NCBI RefSeq assembly: GCF_905475345.1
Contig: NC_066596.1
Location: 7,435,001 to 7,499,000 of the forward strand
DNA from: Vespula vulgaris
Taxonomy: Eukaryota > Arthropoda > Insecta > Hymenoptera > Vespidae
Length of the DNA stretch: 64,000 nt
Direction of reading: 5' to 3'
Shown: positions 1 to 13,308 of the stretch, in pieces
Numbering within the stretch: position 1 is the first letter of the stretch
Layout of the letters: each line of letters begins with the position of its first letter
Notes under the pieces: model-generated
Databases searched by the model: none
What the model saw: the letters and a program-made list of their open reading frames with translations, nothing else
Told to the model about the DNA's origin: nothing
Translations under genes and position numbers: made by a program

Positions 1-3000
1 TTGTAATCGCGCAAACGCCGCGTAAACTTTTCGATGTGTACTCGCAATTATCTCGCGTCGCGGGTGTTTCCCATTCCGTTGAATATACAGGAAAGAAAAA
101 AGGAGAGAAAGAGAAAGGACGTAGATAAACACGATTAACTCGTAATTGATGTACCGATATAACGTAGACTTTGGCCCGATCTTCTTTCATCCCTTTTTCA
201 CGGTCGAGCGCACCAACCGGTTTCCGTTTCCATCATGCGAGTTAATCGATGACGAATTTTCTCTCTCGCTCTCTAGCTCTCTAGCTTGATTCCTAAATCC
301 TAGATTTCTTCGCGCCACTGATTCTTCCTTCTCTCTCTCTCTCTCTCGGCCAAAGAAGAATAACGAAACGAAGCCGTCTTCGCTACCAAACTTCGTCTTT
401 CGTTCCTCGCCGCTAAAGAGTATGATTCGAGTTTCCAGGGTACTTCTTCGTATAAATAAGCCGCCATCCAATCCATGTCAGTTATTCGTGTTCGGTCAGC
501 CACCCCAGTGGGTTCAGGTGGTAGCCGCGACTCGACAGGAGGGGTGTCGTCGATCGAAACGGTACGCGCATGCGCTCTCAGTTCGTCCAGGTGGCACCAG
601 CGTGCTGCGCGTTACTTTCAACCACCGGCGATGTCGGTATCGCAGAGGGGATGATCTCGTTTCTCTCCGTGTTTCTCTCCGAACGGTTCCTTGCTTATCG
701 ACGACTGGAATCGACTCTTTCGCTTTGCTTTTGGTATCCGTTCCGTTAAGAAACGCTAGCTTTCGTCGATAAAAGAAGAAAAGCGTTGTATTTCGATGTC
801 TACTTTATCGTCCGTTTCGTTTATTCCGAGAAGGATGGTATCGTCGATCGTAACAAACTCGTCCGATGCCCAACGAAATTTCGAGTTATTATCGTACGTC
901 GACGTATCCGTTGACAATCGAGATCGAGATTAAAATATTGTGAGATATTAAAATGTCTCTATACGCTATTCGACGATATTCTTCGCATAAATACGCTCTG
1001 TAATAGCCTTACAGTAGCGTCATACAATAGCGTTTCCTTTTTATAACTTTTGCGACCCGAGATATCACAGTTTACAACGTTATCGACGAACAATAGCGAC
1101 GCGTACTTTTCTCGTCGCAAGATCATTGACTTTTTCCCTCACGCATGCGAACGCGTCGTCGAGATTTTGTAATGTTTCCCTTTTGCGTCGTTTCGTATTT
1201 CCCATCGCGTTGAAAATCAATTATCGAAGTATCTCCTGCGAAAGTATGCGAACGATCGGATCGATGGAACGGTAAAGTTTCCAATGAAAAAATACTCCAA
1301 ATCGTTCGCATTCTTGCGAGCTATTAATTTTCTGCTAGTCGCATTTTTTATCGCGTTACCCTTATCGAACGACGGTTCTTGTTAACAATAGCATCCCCTC
1401 GACAATCGTAAATAACGTCTACCCAATTTAACGGACGGTGCGATTTCTCTTTCTCTCTTTAACTCGATGACGTGGTTAATAGTCGAGCATTGTTCGAACG
1501 AAAAGAGATTTTTAATGGGATCGCGTCAACTGTTACTCCCCCGCCCTATTTCCTCTCTTATTTCTTTCGTAAAAATGCGTCGAGGATGACGGTTGGCTAA
1601 ATCCATGATAACCTGTAAATTCCCTTTTGATTAAATTTTCGTCCAATTTTTGGTCGCACACGTCGTCGGACGATCGTACACCGATTAACGGCTGTCCGCT
1701 ACGTCTCGATTAGGTGATTAAATAACGCGACGGGACAAGCGAGCGCCGGGAATTTTAATTGATCGTTGGGTACGCTACATTTCTATTTTCCCTCCTTCGC
1801 TCGTGAAAGAAATTCGATTTTATTCGATCTAATTCGTTTTAACGTCTTTCGAATTTGTTCGCTGTTTTCTTCGTAATTTCGTTCTTTCAAAAAATAACAA
1901 AAGATGCTAGATGAACTCCAACATACCTACGTTGGATAAAAAGAAAGATTGAATTTCTCTCGAGTCTTTTCGCCTTTTCGTCACCTCTTTTTCTCACTTT
2001 ATTGATGTACTTTTGCCTCGACCTGCCTCTCTCACTGTCTGCATCTCCGTCGGTGGCTTAACAAATCCGATAGTTTGTAGTTTCGAATCAGACCTCGACA
2101 AAAGGGTAGGAGAAGGTTCGGAGAGGGGTGAGATGGGATGGCTTTGCACGGAAGGGTGGAGTAGCTTCGAGATAACGTTGCGAGCAGATGTCGCCGCCTG
2201 GCGGTTCTACCGCTAACTTTACAATACCGCAAGCCAAATTCTATGTATATCATGCACGTACACGTAGCATCGAGATTGTGCGTGTGTAACTACTGGTAAA
2301 GGGTAGGTAACGTGACTCTTGGTGTATTCCGGACGATATCAGGCCATATGTCCGCGACAGAAGCTCTCTTTGTACGGGAACATTCGAAAATGGGGACGCG
2401 AAGCTCGAACTAACTCGACGGATAACAGTTTTAGTATTCGCGTGGTAGAGGCTGTCTCTCGTATGCTCCGAGGAAGGATTAATTTGTGCTTGCGAAGACT
2501 GGAAGACGTCTGGTTCTCGTTGCCAAGCGCGTTCTCTGCGAGCGGCACGCTTTCGGCTCGAAAAAATCCTGGACAAAAGTTCGACCCATTTCGTGCTCCC
2601 CTTTATTTTCTCTTTGTTTCGCCCTCTCTCTCTCTCTCTCCCTCTGTGCCTCGTCGAGACATTGGTTTTATGATATATGCACGAGCAATCGTTTGAACGA
2701 ATATGTAAAAGTTGTCGATAAAATGTATCTATGGTTTTTATGTTAAAAATTTTAACTTTTCAATTTGCTTTTTTTGTTTGTATATAAAATGAGAAATGTT
2801 TTTATAAGTTTTAGTCCTAGGAACAATGGTCCTTTTTGAAATGCTTTCTAAAGGCATTCAAACTTTACGCACATACATTTCTGGCGAATATGAGAGAGAG
2901 AGAGAGAGAGATGTGTGGAGTGTACTAGTTGGAGCAGCTTAGTTAATACCGAATTAGTTTCTTTCATTCCTATACGCTCGGCGAGAAATTTCAGTACGAG

Positions 3001-6000
3001 AGATTACGAAGGTTGTAATTATTTCGGATTCGGAATGTTAAAGTATATCAAAATACGGATTTACGAAAGTTCTTTTCACGGTACGCTCGAATACTTTACT
3101 CGTTGCCCCCAGGTTTTGAACAATTTCGATATTTGTTTACGAACGGGCAACGAAAAATTATCAGGGAGATTCTTTTTTACAATCGTAGGGAAGGACTAAT
3201 TTTTCGGTCTTGCGAATGACACGTAAATGGCGAACGAACGTTCCACGAGATTGTCGTTGATTCTCGAGGAAGGAACCACAAAAGGTACGAAATAGAATTT
3301 GAAATTTGCAAACAAGGACAAAGTGATTTTGACCGGTCTTTTTCTTTTTTCTTTTCTCTTACCGTTTCTACTCGTAAGAAAACAGGTCAACCAACGACGG
3401 AGCGGACGCACATCGTCTCGTTTCGTCGTTCGTTTCTCGGAAAGCCGATGTTCCGAGTCCCATGACGATTCTCTCGCGTTTCAAACGTGCCAGATAAGAA
3501 TTTCTTTGGAAAAATCAGAAAGACTCGTTTCGTCGTGGACGTCCACGAGCTCGAATACCAGTCCTTACTTCAATCTCTCGTATTAGTTTCGAACAAAAGA
3601 CGCGTTTTAAACGCGAACGAACTTTAACGAATTGAAAATTGTACAACGTCCGTTGAAATCTCGTTGGACAGAGCGAAGCGCGCTCCGTCGTTCGTTGAAT
3701 TTAAAAGCGAGAGATCTAAATCTACGCGGATCTATCTGTGGGAAGTATCGAATGGTGAAACAATGCGATGCTTGCGATCTCGTCCCTGCCTGTGAAACGG
3801 TATTAAAAGAACCTTTGAATCGGGCTTTGTTAACGATATCGTGCTTTCTTTCGAATCTCTTTTACAACACAAACTGTAACCGTGCTCGCAAATAACAATA
3901 GCAGAACTTTGATTGCTATCAAAGTAAACGTAAAAGGCACGGGGAAGTATCCTTTAAAGAGCCGTTCTAAAATCACTCTGAATTTCTTTTCTTCGACGTT
4001 GGATTTATTTCATTTTTAAGAGGAGATTTGACGAAAGCCTCCTTAGATGATACAAAGGGCTGGTGTAACGTGCAACGATAAAATACTTAATATATTTGTT
4101 CTCGAGTAAAACAAGTGTTTCACTATAAAGCGACAAGGAAGGACGAGGAGAGAAGGAAATTGAGGTATAGCACGAGGGGAATGCGATAGGGCATGCGGCT
4201 CGAACTATTCGTCGAGCTATTCGCCGAAGGCAAGCTCGCGACCTCTTGCCTCGAGCTCTCGGGTAAACTCGGTGCTTTATTTAAATTCCACGATGGAATG
4301 TCTCATGTTAGAACATTAGGTGATAGATACGGAGATGGGCTTTCTCGGGTAGAAAAGAAGATGCCGGCAAAGCTAAGGAAAAACTCGGAGATACGTTCCT
4401 TCCGGTAAATCTTCTCGCGTCTGTCGCTTCGAAAACTCTCTTATTACTCCTTCCTGCGTATCGTTGCGTTTCTATCCTCTTCCGTTTCCCCTTTCTCTCT
4501 TTTTAACGTCGACGGAGACGGCGAAAGTAAATTAAAACGTGGCCGGAGCGAGGATTTAAACGTCTCGTTCGCCAGGAAAACCAAAGGAGAATGTGTCTCT
4601 TGGGGGCGCGTATGCGCGTACTTTACGTCATGCGTCTTTGATAACTCTCTTTATTTCTGCGTTTATCGGTGAAAGACGTAGGGAGATGTGTTCGAATGGA
4701 ATGGCAAAAGGCAGCCATTCCTTCTTTCCTCTTTCTTTCCTTCTATTTTCCATTTTTTCTTTTCATTCGGATCACGAGGTATATCGAAACGTGTACGTCG
4801 AAGGAAGGCCTCCAGCGAGAAATACTTTTCTCGAGCGAGAAAAATCGCGTAGAAGATGATTTTTTTCCGCGAAAGAACCGAGGCGGAAGAAAGAATCGGA
4901 GCGACGTTCGAATGGTCGGCTGCGTTCTCGGTGGTCCTTCAGCCCCGCTCTCTCGTTTTCTCTCCTCGTCGGTATAACGAGCGTATCGTCGCGAGCATCG
5001 TCGTTTTACGTCGTTCACGCGTCGCGAAGACTCGCGACTGGCGAATGCACGTAGACTCGTCTTAAAGCACGTAATTCGCTTCGTCCGTCTCTCCTCGGTC
5101 GGAATGAATCACGGTGCTGTAGCGTGCGCCTTTCCGCTTGTTAATCGTTACTTTTATTCTTTCTCTTCGTCCATTCGTCGGTTTAATTCCTAAGGCGTTG
5201 TCGATAAAATTTGCATTTTTGGGCGGCCGAGCAAGAATTCGGAAAACAAAAATTGCGGTGAAAATCAAGAGAGACGCGTATTCGAAGTCTCGTTTGTAGC
5301 TTTCGCGGCGTATCGCCCTAACTCGTTGCGATTCGGGAGAAAAAGCGAACGACCGACGTAGAATACAGTTCGCGATCTGCTTCCTATATTTTTGCCGGAG
5401 ATCGGTACTTCCTTTCCTTTACTCGCAGAACGCGTAATTTTGACTTTGCCACTTTTTTTGTCGCGACGTCGTTCTCTCTCTCTGACTCTCGAGCGTTTCA
5501 ACCTTGACAAAGCTTTTTTTAAATGTGCAAGAAAAATCGATGCGAGTCTGCTACCGAGCGTTTCTACTTGCGTATTTTTTTGCAGGCGGCAGAAACCGAA
5601 GAATAAAAAAATGGCTTAGAATCTTTTAATTTCGGAAGAAAATTTATCGTCGATATATGTAACGTCGTTAAATACGTTTACGCGCACGTATAATGATATT
5701 GTATATGGATTGTACGGTTAAGGAAATGATTCGTTTTAAAGATTGCTTACGACAAATCGTTCGACGTACGCGTACACGTATAGATGTATCGTGTAAAAAA
5801 AAATTCTGATAAGAGAATGAATTACTTCTAATAAATCGTTCGTGAAAAGTCGTTGAATAATCGTTGAAGATACAACAAAGAAGGATATAAAGAAATAATT
5901 ATTCTTTACAATGGTCTCTGTTTCAAGTCTCTACGATTTCTGGTTCCGGAGATATTTTAATTCGGAGTTAATCGACACATTGACCTACATAATCTATCTC

Positions 6001-8731
6001 GAACGGAGTCATTGACACGCGAATGTACGTAAATTCTTGGAATTTACGCGTACCAGCTGACCGACGTAAACAATTCTTATTATTTACTATGACGCGTGCT
6101 CTCGCCAGTCGTTCATTGAGTTTATGAACGACGAATTTCGGGACGTTACATCTTCGGAACGGAAAGTCGTACAAACGCGAAACAAAAATAGTTTTAAAGG
6201 GAAAAACGTCCTCGTTGTATCCAATCGTTATCGTAAATATTTCATAGCCACGTACGGGAATACATATTTGGTGAATATTTAAATCGACTTTCCGTGACAT
6301 TGGACGTTCCGTATCGTCATAAAATTTTTCTTAACGACAACAAGATCGCGATAAACATTACGATCGATATTACTTATGCACGCGTAGAGCGTAGTCTCGA
6401 CTGATGTTCGGCAAAGGGCGTTTAACGAAACGTTTTCTTTCGTAAATCGGACAACGAGCAATATCTTCTAACGTGGTTCGTTTTCTCCGCGCGAGTAAGA
6501 GTCTTCGGTATTGTAAAGATACCGGTCGAAAAGAGCGAGAGAGAAGAGGGACGGGCTGGGGAGAGCACGCAGGTTCGAGATAGGCGAGCAGACGGCGAAT
6601 TAATATTTTTCTCGTTTCTCTCTTGCGGCTCGGAATGCGAATTATTTCCGAGGAGGAATATCCGGCATATCGATGTATCTCGCGCCGCTGCTTTAACCGT
6701 GTACATTCTCGCGCCAGATTCGAGCATAACGAAATCACGATATTCAAGAGGATCGGATTCAGTTATTCGAGCCGGTACGCCCCTTGAATACTTCGTTTCA
6801 TCGCGCTCGGCATTTCGAGCTTTTGTTCGTTTCTCGAGATATCTTCTTCTGTCTCCGCTTCCTCTCTCTCTCTCTCTCTCTTTTTCTCCCAGGATACTAC
6901 CTCGGGCTTTTTCATCGAGCCGATGCTTACCGGAACGCGGAGAAATAAGAGCGTGCGCTTCAGCGGCGCCAAGAATTAATGATCGCTTTGCAAGACGTTA
7001 AGAGGGACGAGAAACGCGTGTCTGAAAACTTTTAATCTTTTTTTGTGTAAAATCCAAGATGCCCAATATCGCGGGTATGAGAGAGGAAATTAAATTCTCA
7101 AGTAATTTCAAGCAGATGCTCAAAGTTTCGCTGCAGTTTAGTCTTTTTCTTGCAATAATATTCTCTTTGAAGAGTATTTATTTTTAATTGCAAGATAAAA
7201 AGACGTTATTTGTAGGTGCATCAACGTTCCCATTTTTGGATTAATCTCGATCCCACGGAACGATCTTATTTGGTCGGTTTCGTGTAATTTTTTGTCCAGT
7301 CTTAAAATCTTTATTCCTTAGCCCGCACGTATCATCGTCTTTTTTTCATTCCTTTCCTTCTCGCGTATTCTCACCCCAGAAACCTATTCATACTTCATAC
7401 TCGTTTTCTACCGCGCTTTTCTTCTCTTCTCCTTTCTCATTCTTTCACCATTTATATTACACGCGGCGCACACACCGCCCGTCTTCCTCATTATCGTGTA
7501 ATTACAAGAAACGGTAGAACGAAAGAAAGGACGATCCTGCTGTCGCGCCATTAAGGACTTCATTACGGAGCAAGAAAGAATCGCGAGTCCTCGCACCGCG
7601 AAAGGAAATGTAAACTCGATTATTTCGATATCAAAGTCGCCTTTTCTCCGATTCTTTCTCCTCCTTCGTATCGGTTACATTTTCAACGACCTTTTTTTCC
7701 CACCCCTTTATAGGAAAAAGGTCCTCATCGTCGGCATCGTTTGCCTACTCGATCGAAATAATCTCAGATATAATCTATACCGATGATCGCGACCGATTCG
7801 ATATCTCGATTCGTCGTTCGTTCGCGAATTTATTTACACCGATGTGTGTCAAACCGGTCCGTATGCGCGCAATCTATCGTCGTGCGAATCAAGTTCCATG
7901 GAAATGCCGAGTTGCTTCCGTAGTTCCTTCTCGTGGGCAGCTTCTAAAAAACGGATCCACCTGCCGGATAGACTAATTTATCTCTCGAGCGAGGTTTAAA
8001 GCCCTTCCGTCGTTTATCTTTCCGACGACGAGTGGTTGGTTCAACGATTCGTTCCTTTCTCTTCTCCCCTTCTCTCCCTGCCTCTCTCTTTTTCTCTTCT
8101 TTCAGTGTATCTTCCTGTACGCTAAATTGAAAAACATCTCCCCCCATTTTCCATCCTTTCCCTTTCCTCGTCCCGTGGCTTTTCTTCGCCGCGACAAATT
8201 GTTCTCCGAACCGATATCGTCCTACGACAAAGTACGGTGGAACGTAGAACGTCGATTAATTTTTTCAATTTTCTCGAATACACACAGACGTACGTATATA
8301 CGTGCACGTAGTTGCAAAATAAATCCGCACGATGGGTCAATTACGACTCGAAACGAAGCGACTGTCTCGCGTCAATTTCGAAGAGATTTAGCGAAGCTTC
8401 GTCCGCTCGAACGACGGAGACGGATCGTGAATTAATAATGTAGGATAGGAAAATTTTCAGGATAAATTCGTTCCGTTCCTCCGAAGGGCTCCTCTTCAGC
8501 GGCACGAAGCGGACTTTGATAAACGACGAATTCCCGCGAGAGGCACTCGAGCATTTGCTACGTTTAAGGAATAAATATTTTTAGAAATATCTCCGACGAC
8601 GAGACTTTGCAGTTGAGATATCGTCTTGCAACGTTTAAAGGAGCTCTTTAATTAGAATCTTGCGAATGCTTGCTCGATGCTCGTCGTTTTAAGGATCCCT
8701 CTGACACCGTCCTATGGTACTCGACGCGCGC

Positions 8732-8755
8732 GCGAGAGAGAGAGAGAGAGAGAGG
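8732..8755. repeat. (GA)n microsatellite
   Basis: Dinucleotide GA tract following a short CGCG run. It is a simple sequence repeat with no coding support. Confidence 0.8.
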
Positions 8756-9556
8756 GAAAGATATAGAAATATTTCTATGAACGTTTTCTTTCTCGAGGAG
8801 AGTCGTAATTAAGCCGCATTTTTAAGACGCTTTGAAAAGCCTCCACCGGTATGAAATTCATCTAGAAAATGTTATTCCAATGAGCGAACTCGCGAGATGC
8901 TTACCTGTCCGCGATGCTAATTTTCTTTAAATACCAACTTTATTCACCGAGTCTCTTTTCCCCCCAATTTTTTTTACCTCTTTCCTACGCGATATCTGTT
9001 TCGTCGAGGTTTCTCTTACAGAGGAGAAATCAAACTTTAAACGATTTAAAATTTCTAATTAGTTATTCCAAACTCGAGGAAAATCGCTGCTAATTCGACG
9101 TAAACTTGTCAAAGGATTAGTTTGATACCGTTGCTCGTACAGGTCTCCGCGACGACGGTATTAGCCGTAATTAATATCGAACCAAAGACGCGTTTTTCTC
9201 TCCGTTTGAATGAAACGCACGTCGACTCGACGACTCGGACCGGAGCAGCAAACCGATAGAGCGAGTATTCGAAGAACAACGAGTTCGTAGCTTCATCGAG
9301 ATCTTCTTCGAACGGAACGCGTACGCCGCGTATAGCAGCGATAAAATTTAGCGACTAGAAGCATCGAACGTTCTCGTGGAAAATAATAAATCCACGTCCA
9401 AAAGGACTTCCTCTCTTCGTCGACGGTGCAGTTGAAAATATATGCTGATAATGGCGAACACGTCGAACCTAACACAATGGGAATCCTCACAATGGCCTGT
9501 TGCTCGACGAGAACGAGCACGCGTGAGCTAGGAAAATAGATGAGAAAGGGAAAGAG

Positions 9557-9583
9557 AGAGAGAGAGAGAGAGAGAGAAGATAG
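9557..9583. repeat. (GA)n microsatellite
   Basis: About 13 GA units in otherwise non-coding DNA. Confidence 0.85.
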
Positions 9584-11287
9584 CAAAGAGCTACAATTTC
9601 ACTAGACCCAGAAATGTTGTCAAATCAGCGTTCGTTGGCTACGAACCACACTGTCGAACGATCGTTCTCTCTCGAATATCGATGAAAAAAGAAAAGAAAA
9701 AAGAACATTCGTGTTATCAGCTAGCACTCGCACGCGATAAAGCGAGGTTCGCTTTTTAAAGCTCGTTTTCCTGCTATTTCGTTCTGCGCTTGTTTTTATA
9801 TTTTCTTCTCTCTCTTTCTGCTTTTTTCCACGGACAACGTGACGCGTTTGCGACATACCTGAACATCGTTTCGCCGCTCTTATCACATAGGACACGTTGG
9901 GAAAGCCCGATAACTTTGCTCCGTAAAAACTCTTCGCGTCGCGGACGGCTTTCGCGTGCTTTTCCCCTTTGCTGACAAAGCTTCTAATTTCTTCGTCGCG
10001 CATAGCCTGCGTTTAATGCGGCAAATGAAGCCGTACGTAAAGTTTTACGAGCGAAGGAACGACGCGTATAAATGGTCGAGCGAAGGGAGAGAGGCGCTGC
10101 GTCGAAAGGAACGCGATCGAGCAAAATCGATCGGTCGATCCAACTTGGATTTTAATCAAACTTTTTACAAAGCGATAATTCGATGATTCCGAGCGGAGTA
10201 ATAGGGGTATCGCGACGAGAAAAAAAAACGAATTTCTCTTTGTTTCTAACTAAACGAGGGTACAAAGAGAACGCATGCTTGTGTATATGTATAGGTCTAT
10301 AAATAGGTATATGAACAGGTATACGCGTGCATATTCATAAGACGTATACGTGTACGGTATACGTTCTTGAACTTTGGCTGGCTTTGTACGGAAATAGAGA
10401 AAGAGACAGAGAGATAGCTCGAAACGTGCTCGCTCGAAAGCGATCGCCACCAAGGAAATGAAAAATTCCAAAGGAGACTCGTGTCGCAGGCAGGAACTCT
10501 CCTCCTTATCTAGTTGCATATCTCCGCTTGGAATTTATGCAAGCTTCTAGAATCGAATGGAACGTACCGATGCGGCGGTATCCGTCGAATGAAGTTGTCC
10601 TTCTGGAACGATTGTTTCTCTTTTACTTATTTTCTTTTCTTACCTTCTTTCGAACTTTCTTTCATCTTTTTCCAACGAAATTTATACACGTGCATATGCG
10701 CACGTTCGGTGCTAGGAAACGACTCGACGAAGGAAGGAAACGTCCATGAACGATGGAAAAAGTTGGCGTCGATCTCCAAGTACTTTCCGTTCGAGGCCTA
10801 ATAGAACTTGGTTTTTGCGGCTAGTCGGAAGTCCTCTTCAACCGTCGGACTTTCGAGGATCGACCCGTGCGAACGAGCTCTCCTCTCTCCCTCTACATAT
10901 ACATACGCATACACGCACGTACATACATAGATATATCTTTCCAGTGCAAAATTCGACTGTCCACGTTCTTTCGACTCGGGCCGATTAACAAGAATCGCTT
11001 TCCCCCGTTGATTCTCGTTTTAATCTTTGGAGAATTTCGAGATCCACCGAGCGGATTGCCGAAGGCCATCTGAAACTTATAATCGCGATGATTTAATCGT
11101 AGAGTCCGAAACGGCCGTCCTTTTTTTACGACTTTAATATTCCATTTTATGAGCCGTAAATCGAGCGAGAATTTTCGTTTCGCATGATTTCGCTCGACCT
11201 TGGCGAACCACCTGTACGTCGAAATTTTAGACCGCGCGAAATATTGAATATTTGGAAAGCTTTAACGAACTTTTGCTTCATTCGATT

Positions 11288-11345
11288 TGATTTTTTGTTA
11301 CAGGTAAGTACCATTCGCTCGAATTGACAGGACGTGGCGGTAAGT
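11288..11345 (+). promoter_or_regulatory. candidate recursive splice (ratchet) site with 36-nt RS-exon
   Basis: A T-rich polypyrimidine tract runs into TTACAG (AG at 11,302-11,303) and is followed directly by GTAAGT at 11,304-11,309. A 3' splice site is thus fused to a 5' splice site. A second donor, GCG|GTAAGT, begins at 11,340, which defines a 36-nt exon-like segment at 11,304-11,339. In flies such zero-length exons are known to split long introns into steps, and the downstream donor is known to help exon definition at recursive sites. Its use here is inferred from sequence alone. It would imply a plus-strand intron spanning this point. Confidence 0.45.
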
Positions 11346-11682
11346 CGATCCATCTTCATCTTTCTCTAGAAATTCGTAACGACGTATTTGTTCCCTCTTC
11401 TTGTTCTTGCCAACGGCTCTCTGATATCCAATTGCGTTAATTGTTCCCAACGTGTATAACGTAGCTCGTTCCGAATTTAGTCGTCGTTCCATTACTTTTC
11501 TCCCATCTCGGTATTCCGATATCCTGCTAATTCGTAATGAAAACGAACGAATAACGTAGGAAGGCGTCGCTAATATAATTTTACGAGTCCTGCCGTAACG
11601 TTCGATTCCTCGTTAAAGAAATTGAATGTCGCTAATCGTAAGATATAAGGGATAACGAAAGCACAACGATTCGATAATTAAC

Positions 11683-11715
11683 TATAATCAAGGACGAAAA
11701 ACGTCCCTGATTATA
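11683..11715. repeat. short inverted repeat (hairpin)
   Basis: The arms are 14 bases (11,683-11,696 and 11,702-11,715) with one mismatch and a 5-base all-A loop. It is too short for a typical pre-miRNA and lies in non-coding DNA. Confidence 0.8.
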
Positions 11716-12925
11716 CGAGGGGGGAAGAGAAAAGAAGAGTTTTAATCCTGGAATTCTTATCGACGAGTCAAAATTCTCTCCGCATCCGGGCACTCTGATT
11801 TATCACCGAGACTAGAATACCTAGATCGTTTTACATTTGATTTATGAATATGCGATACGCGATAAGCGCCGGCGCTTTACGATCGAAATAATTCATCGCG
11901 GCGTAGATCGTACGGACGAAATTTCCTTCCGCGTTCTCGCGTCGATTCGACACCGCTGTTTCTTTTCTCCGTTTCGTTCGTTCGTTCGTTCGATCGTCAC
12001 TCGTGCGAATAAGTTGTAACGTTCGCAGGTTCCCCGAATCGTTAACTTTTACGATAGTCTCGTGAATTTTAATTACATTCGGTGGTAATTGAAAGGTAGC
12101 TACGACCGCTGAGGTTCAGCTTCGAAGATTCGCGGTTGCACCGCCGAAACCTCGTCCTTTCGATCGCGAAGCGCTTTACGATTCGGTCCAACGAAAGAGA
12201 ATTTCAATTAGCCGCTAATGGACGATATGAGAGATGTCTCCTTTCTCCCCCTCCTCTCTCTCCCCCTCTCTCTCTCTCTGGGATTAAAGTCGAACGAACC
12301 AAGAGAGTAAGTATCTGGGGGAGTTTCTTGATCGTTTTGTTTGTTTGTATTTCGCGTTATCACAAATCTATTATATATCGCCGTCCTTTAGAAAATATAA
12401 ATTCGCGTGCTTGAAACGAACTCGTTTGCCCTTCGCTCTCCGCGCTTTCGTACTCGGCACCTCTCGACAAATCGATATCTCCGGTATTTTGTTTCCAAAC
12501 AAGCGATCCCTCGTTTAATCGAGCCACCCTCGTATATTTCGTAGCACGCCAACGCATAGCCGGCCCGTTAATTCCTTGCAAAACGCGAAAAATTTGCTGC
12601 AGCTGTGCGCGTTCGTTACGCGAACAGCTTGACCGTGCGTACTTTAATTTTGTCTATCTAATCACGTACTACGAACGCGTAAAGGAAAAGAGAAAAGCGG
12701 AATATGTTTTACCGTTAGTCCTTTTTACGTTACGAGCCAACGACGACGCGTATCGCGAGCCATGCGTTTTCGAGGGACCGCTGCGCATCGTTCGATGCCG
12801 TTGCCAACAAAGAATCGCTTGTTTTCTTTCGTCGGGTGCGAACGCGCGCGTGTTTGCGCGCGTGTCGGGAACGACCGAAAGGTCAGCGAATCTCGAGAGA
12901 CGTTGAGAGCGACGTATGGCGATAA

Positions 12926-12977
12926 GCGATTATACTATATTTATTATATCGCGTATACGCGATTATATTATATTTAT
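12926..12977. repeat. imperfect direct repeat, AT-rich
   Basis: A 19-base unit GCGATTATAyTATATTTAT occurs at 12,926-12,944 and again at 12,959-12,977 with one mismatch. The two are separated by TATATCGCGTATAC-type sequence. It is a local duplication with no other explanation. Confidence 0.8.
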
Positions 12978-13280
12978 GGCACGGATACGTATTCGCGTCG
13001 TATATCATATTCGGTAGAAGGGAAAAGAATGGACGAACGCAAGGGTCTCTGTAGAAGACGATTCGCATTTCATTGAGTCGTATCGAAACGGAGCAGTTTC
13101 GTTCCCGCCACTTTATCGTCCTCCCTCTCTCTCTCTCTCTCGTCTTTTTCTCTCTGGAGTACCGAGCACGGCTTCAAATTTAATTGAGGGGGATTTCGCG
13201 AAAAGAAGCGAGCCCGGATGTATCATTAAAGCGAGCGCCTCTCTCTTTTTCTTTCTCGTTCTTTGCTTTCCCTTCTCTTT

Positions 13281-13308
13281 CCTTCCTTCCTTCCTTCCTT
13301 CCTTCCTT
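13281..13308. repeat. (CCTT)7 microsatellite
   Basis: Seven tetranucleotide units inside a longer pyrimidine-rich stretch. Confidence 0.9.

Larger units (their letters stand above)
1..11250. other. gene-free stretch, upstream
   Basis: I see no defensible coding region here. Open frames on both strands are short (mostly under 130 codons), basic and serine- or arginine-rich, and start or end in GA/CT repeats. That is what CpG-rich, stop-poor insect DNA gives by chance. The stretch holds several short (CT)n or (GA)n tracts near 330, 2,627, 2,890, 6,865, 8,732 and 9,557. It also holds a POU octamer ATTTGCAT at 5,209-5,216 and a strong-looking splice acceptor (polypyrimidine then GCAG) ending near 5,585, followed only by very short frames. 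It is probably intron or intergenic DNA. Confidence 0.6.

Noticed and set aside
5570..5619. Strong acceptor GTATTTTTTTGCAG followed by a short frame
   Set aside because: The following frames end within about 10-15 codons and no partner exon could be identified.
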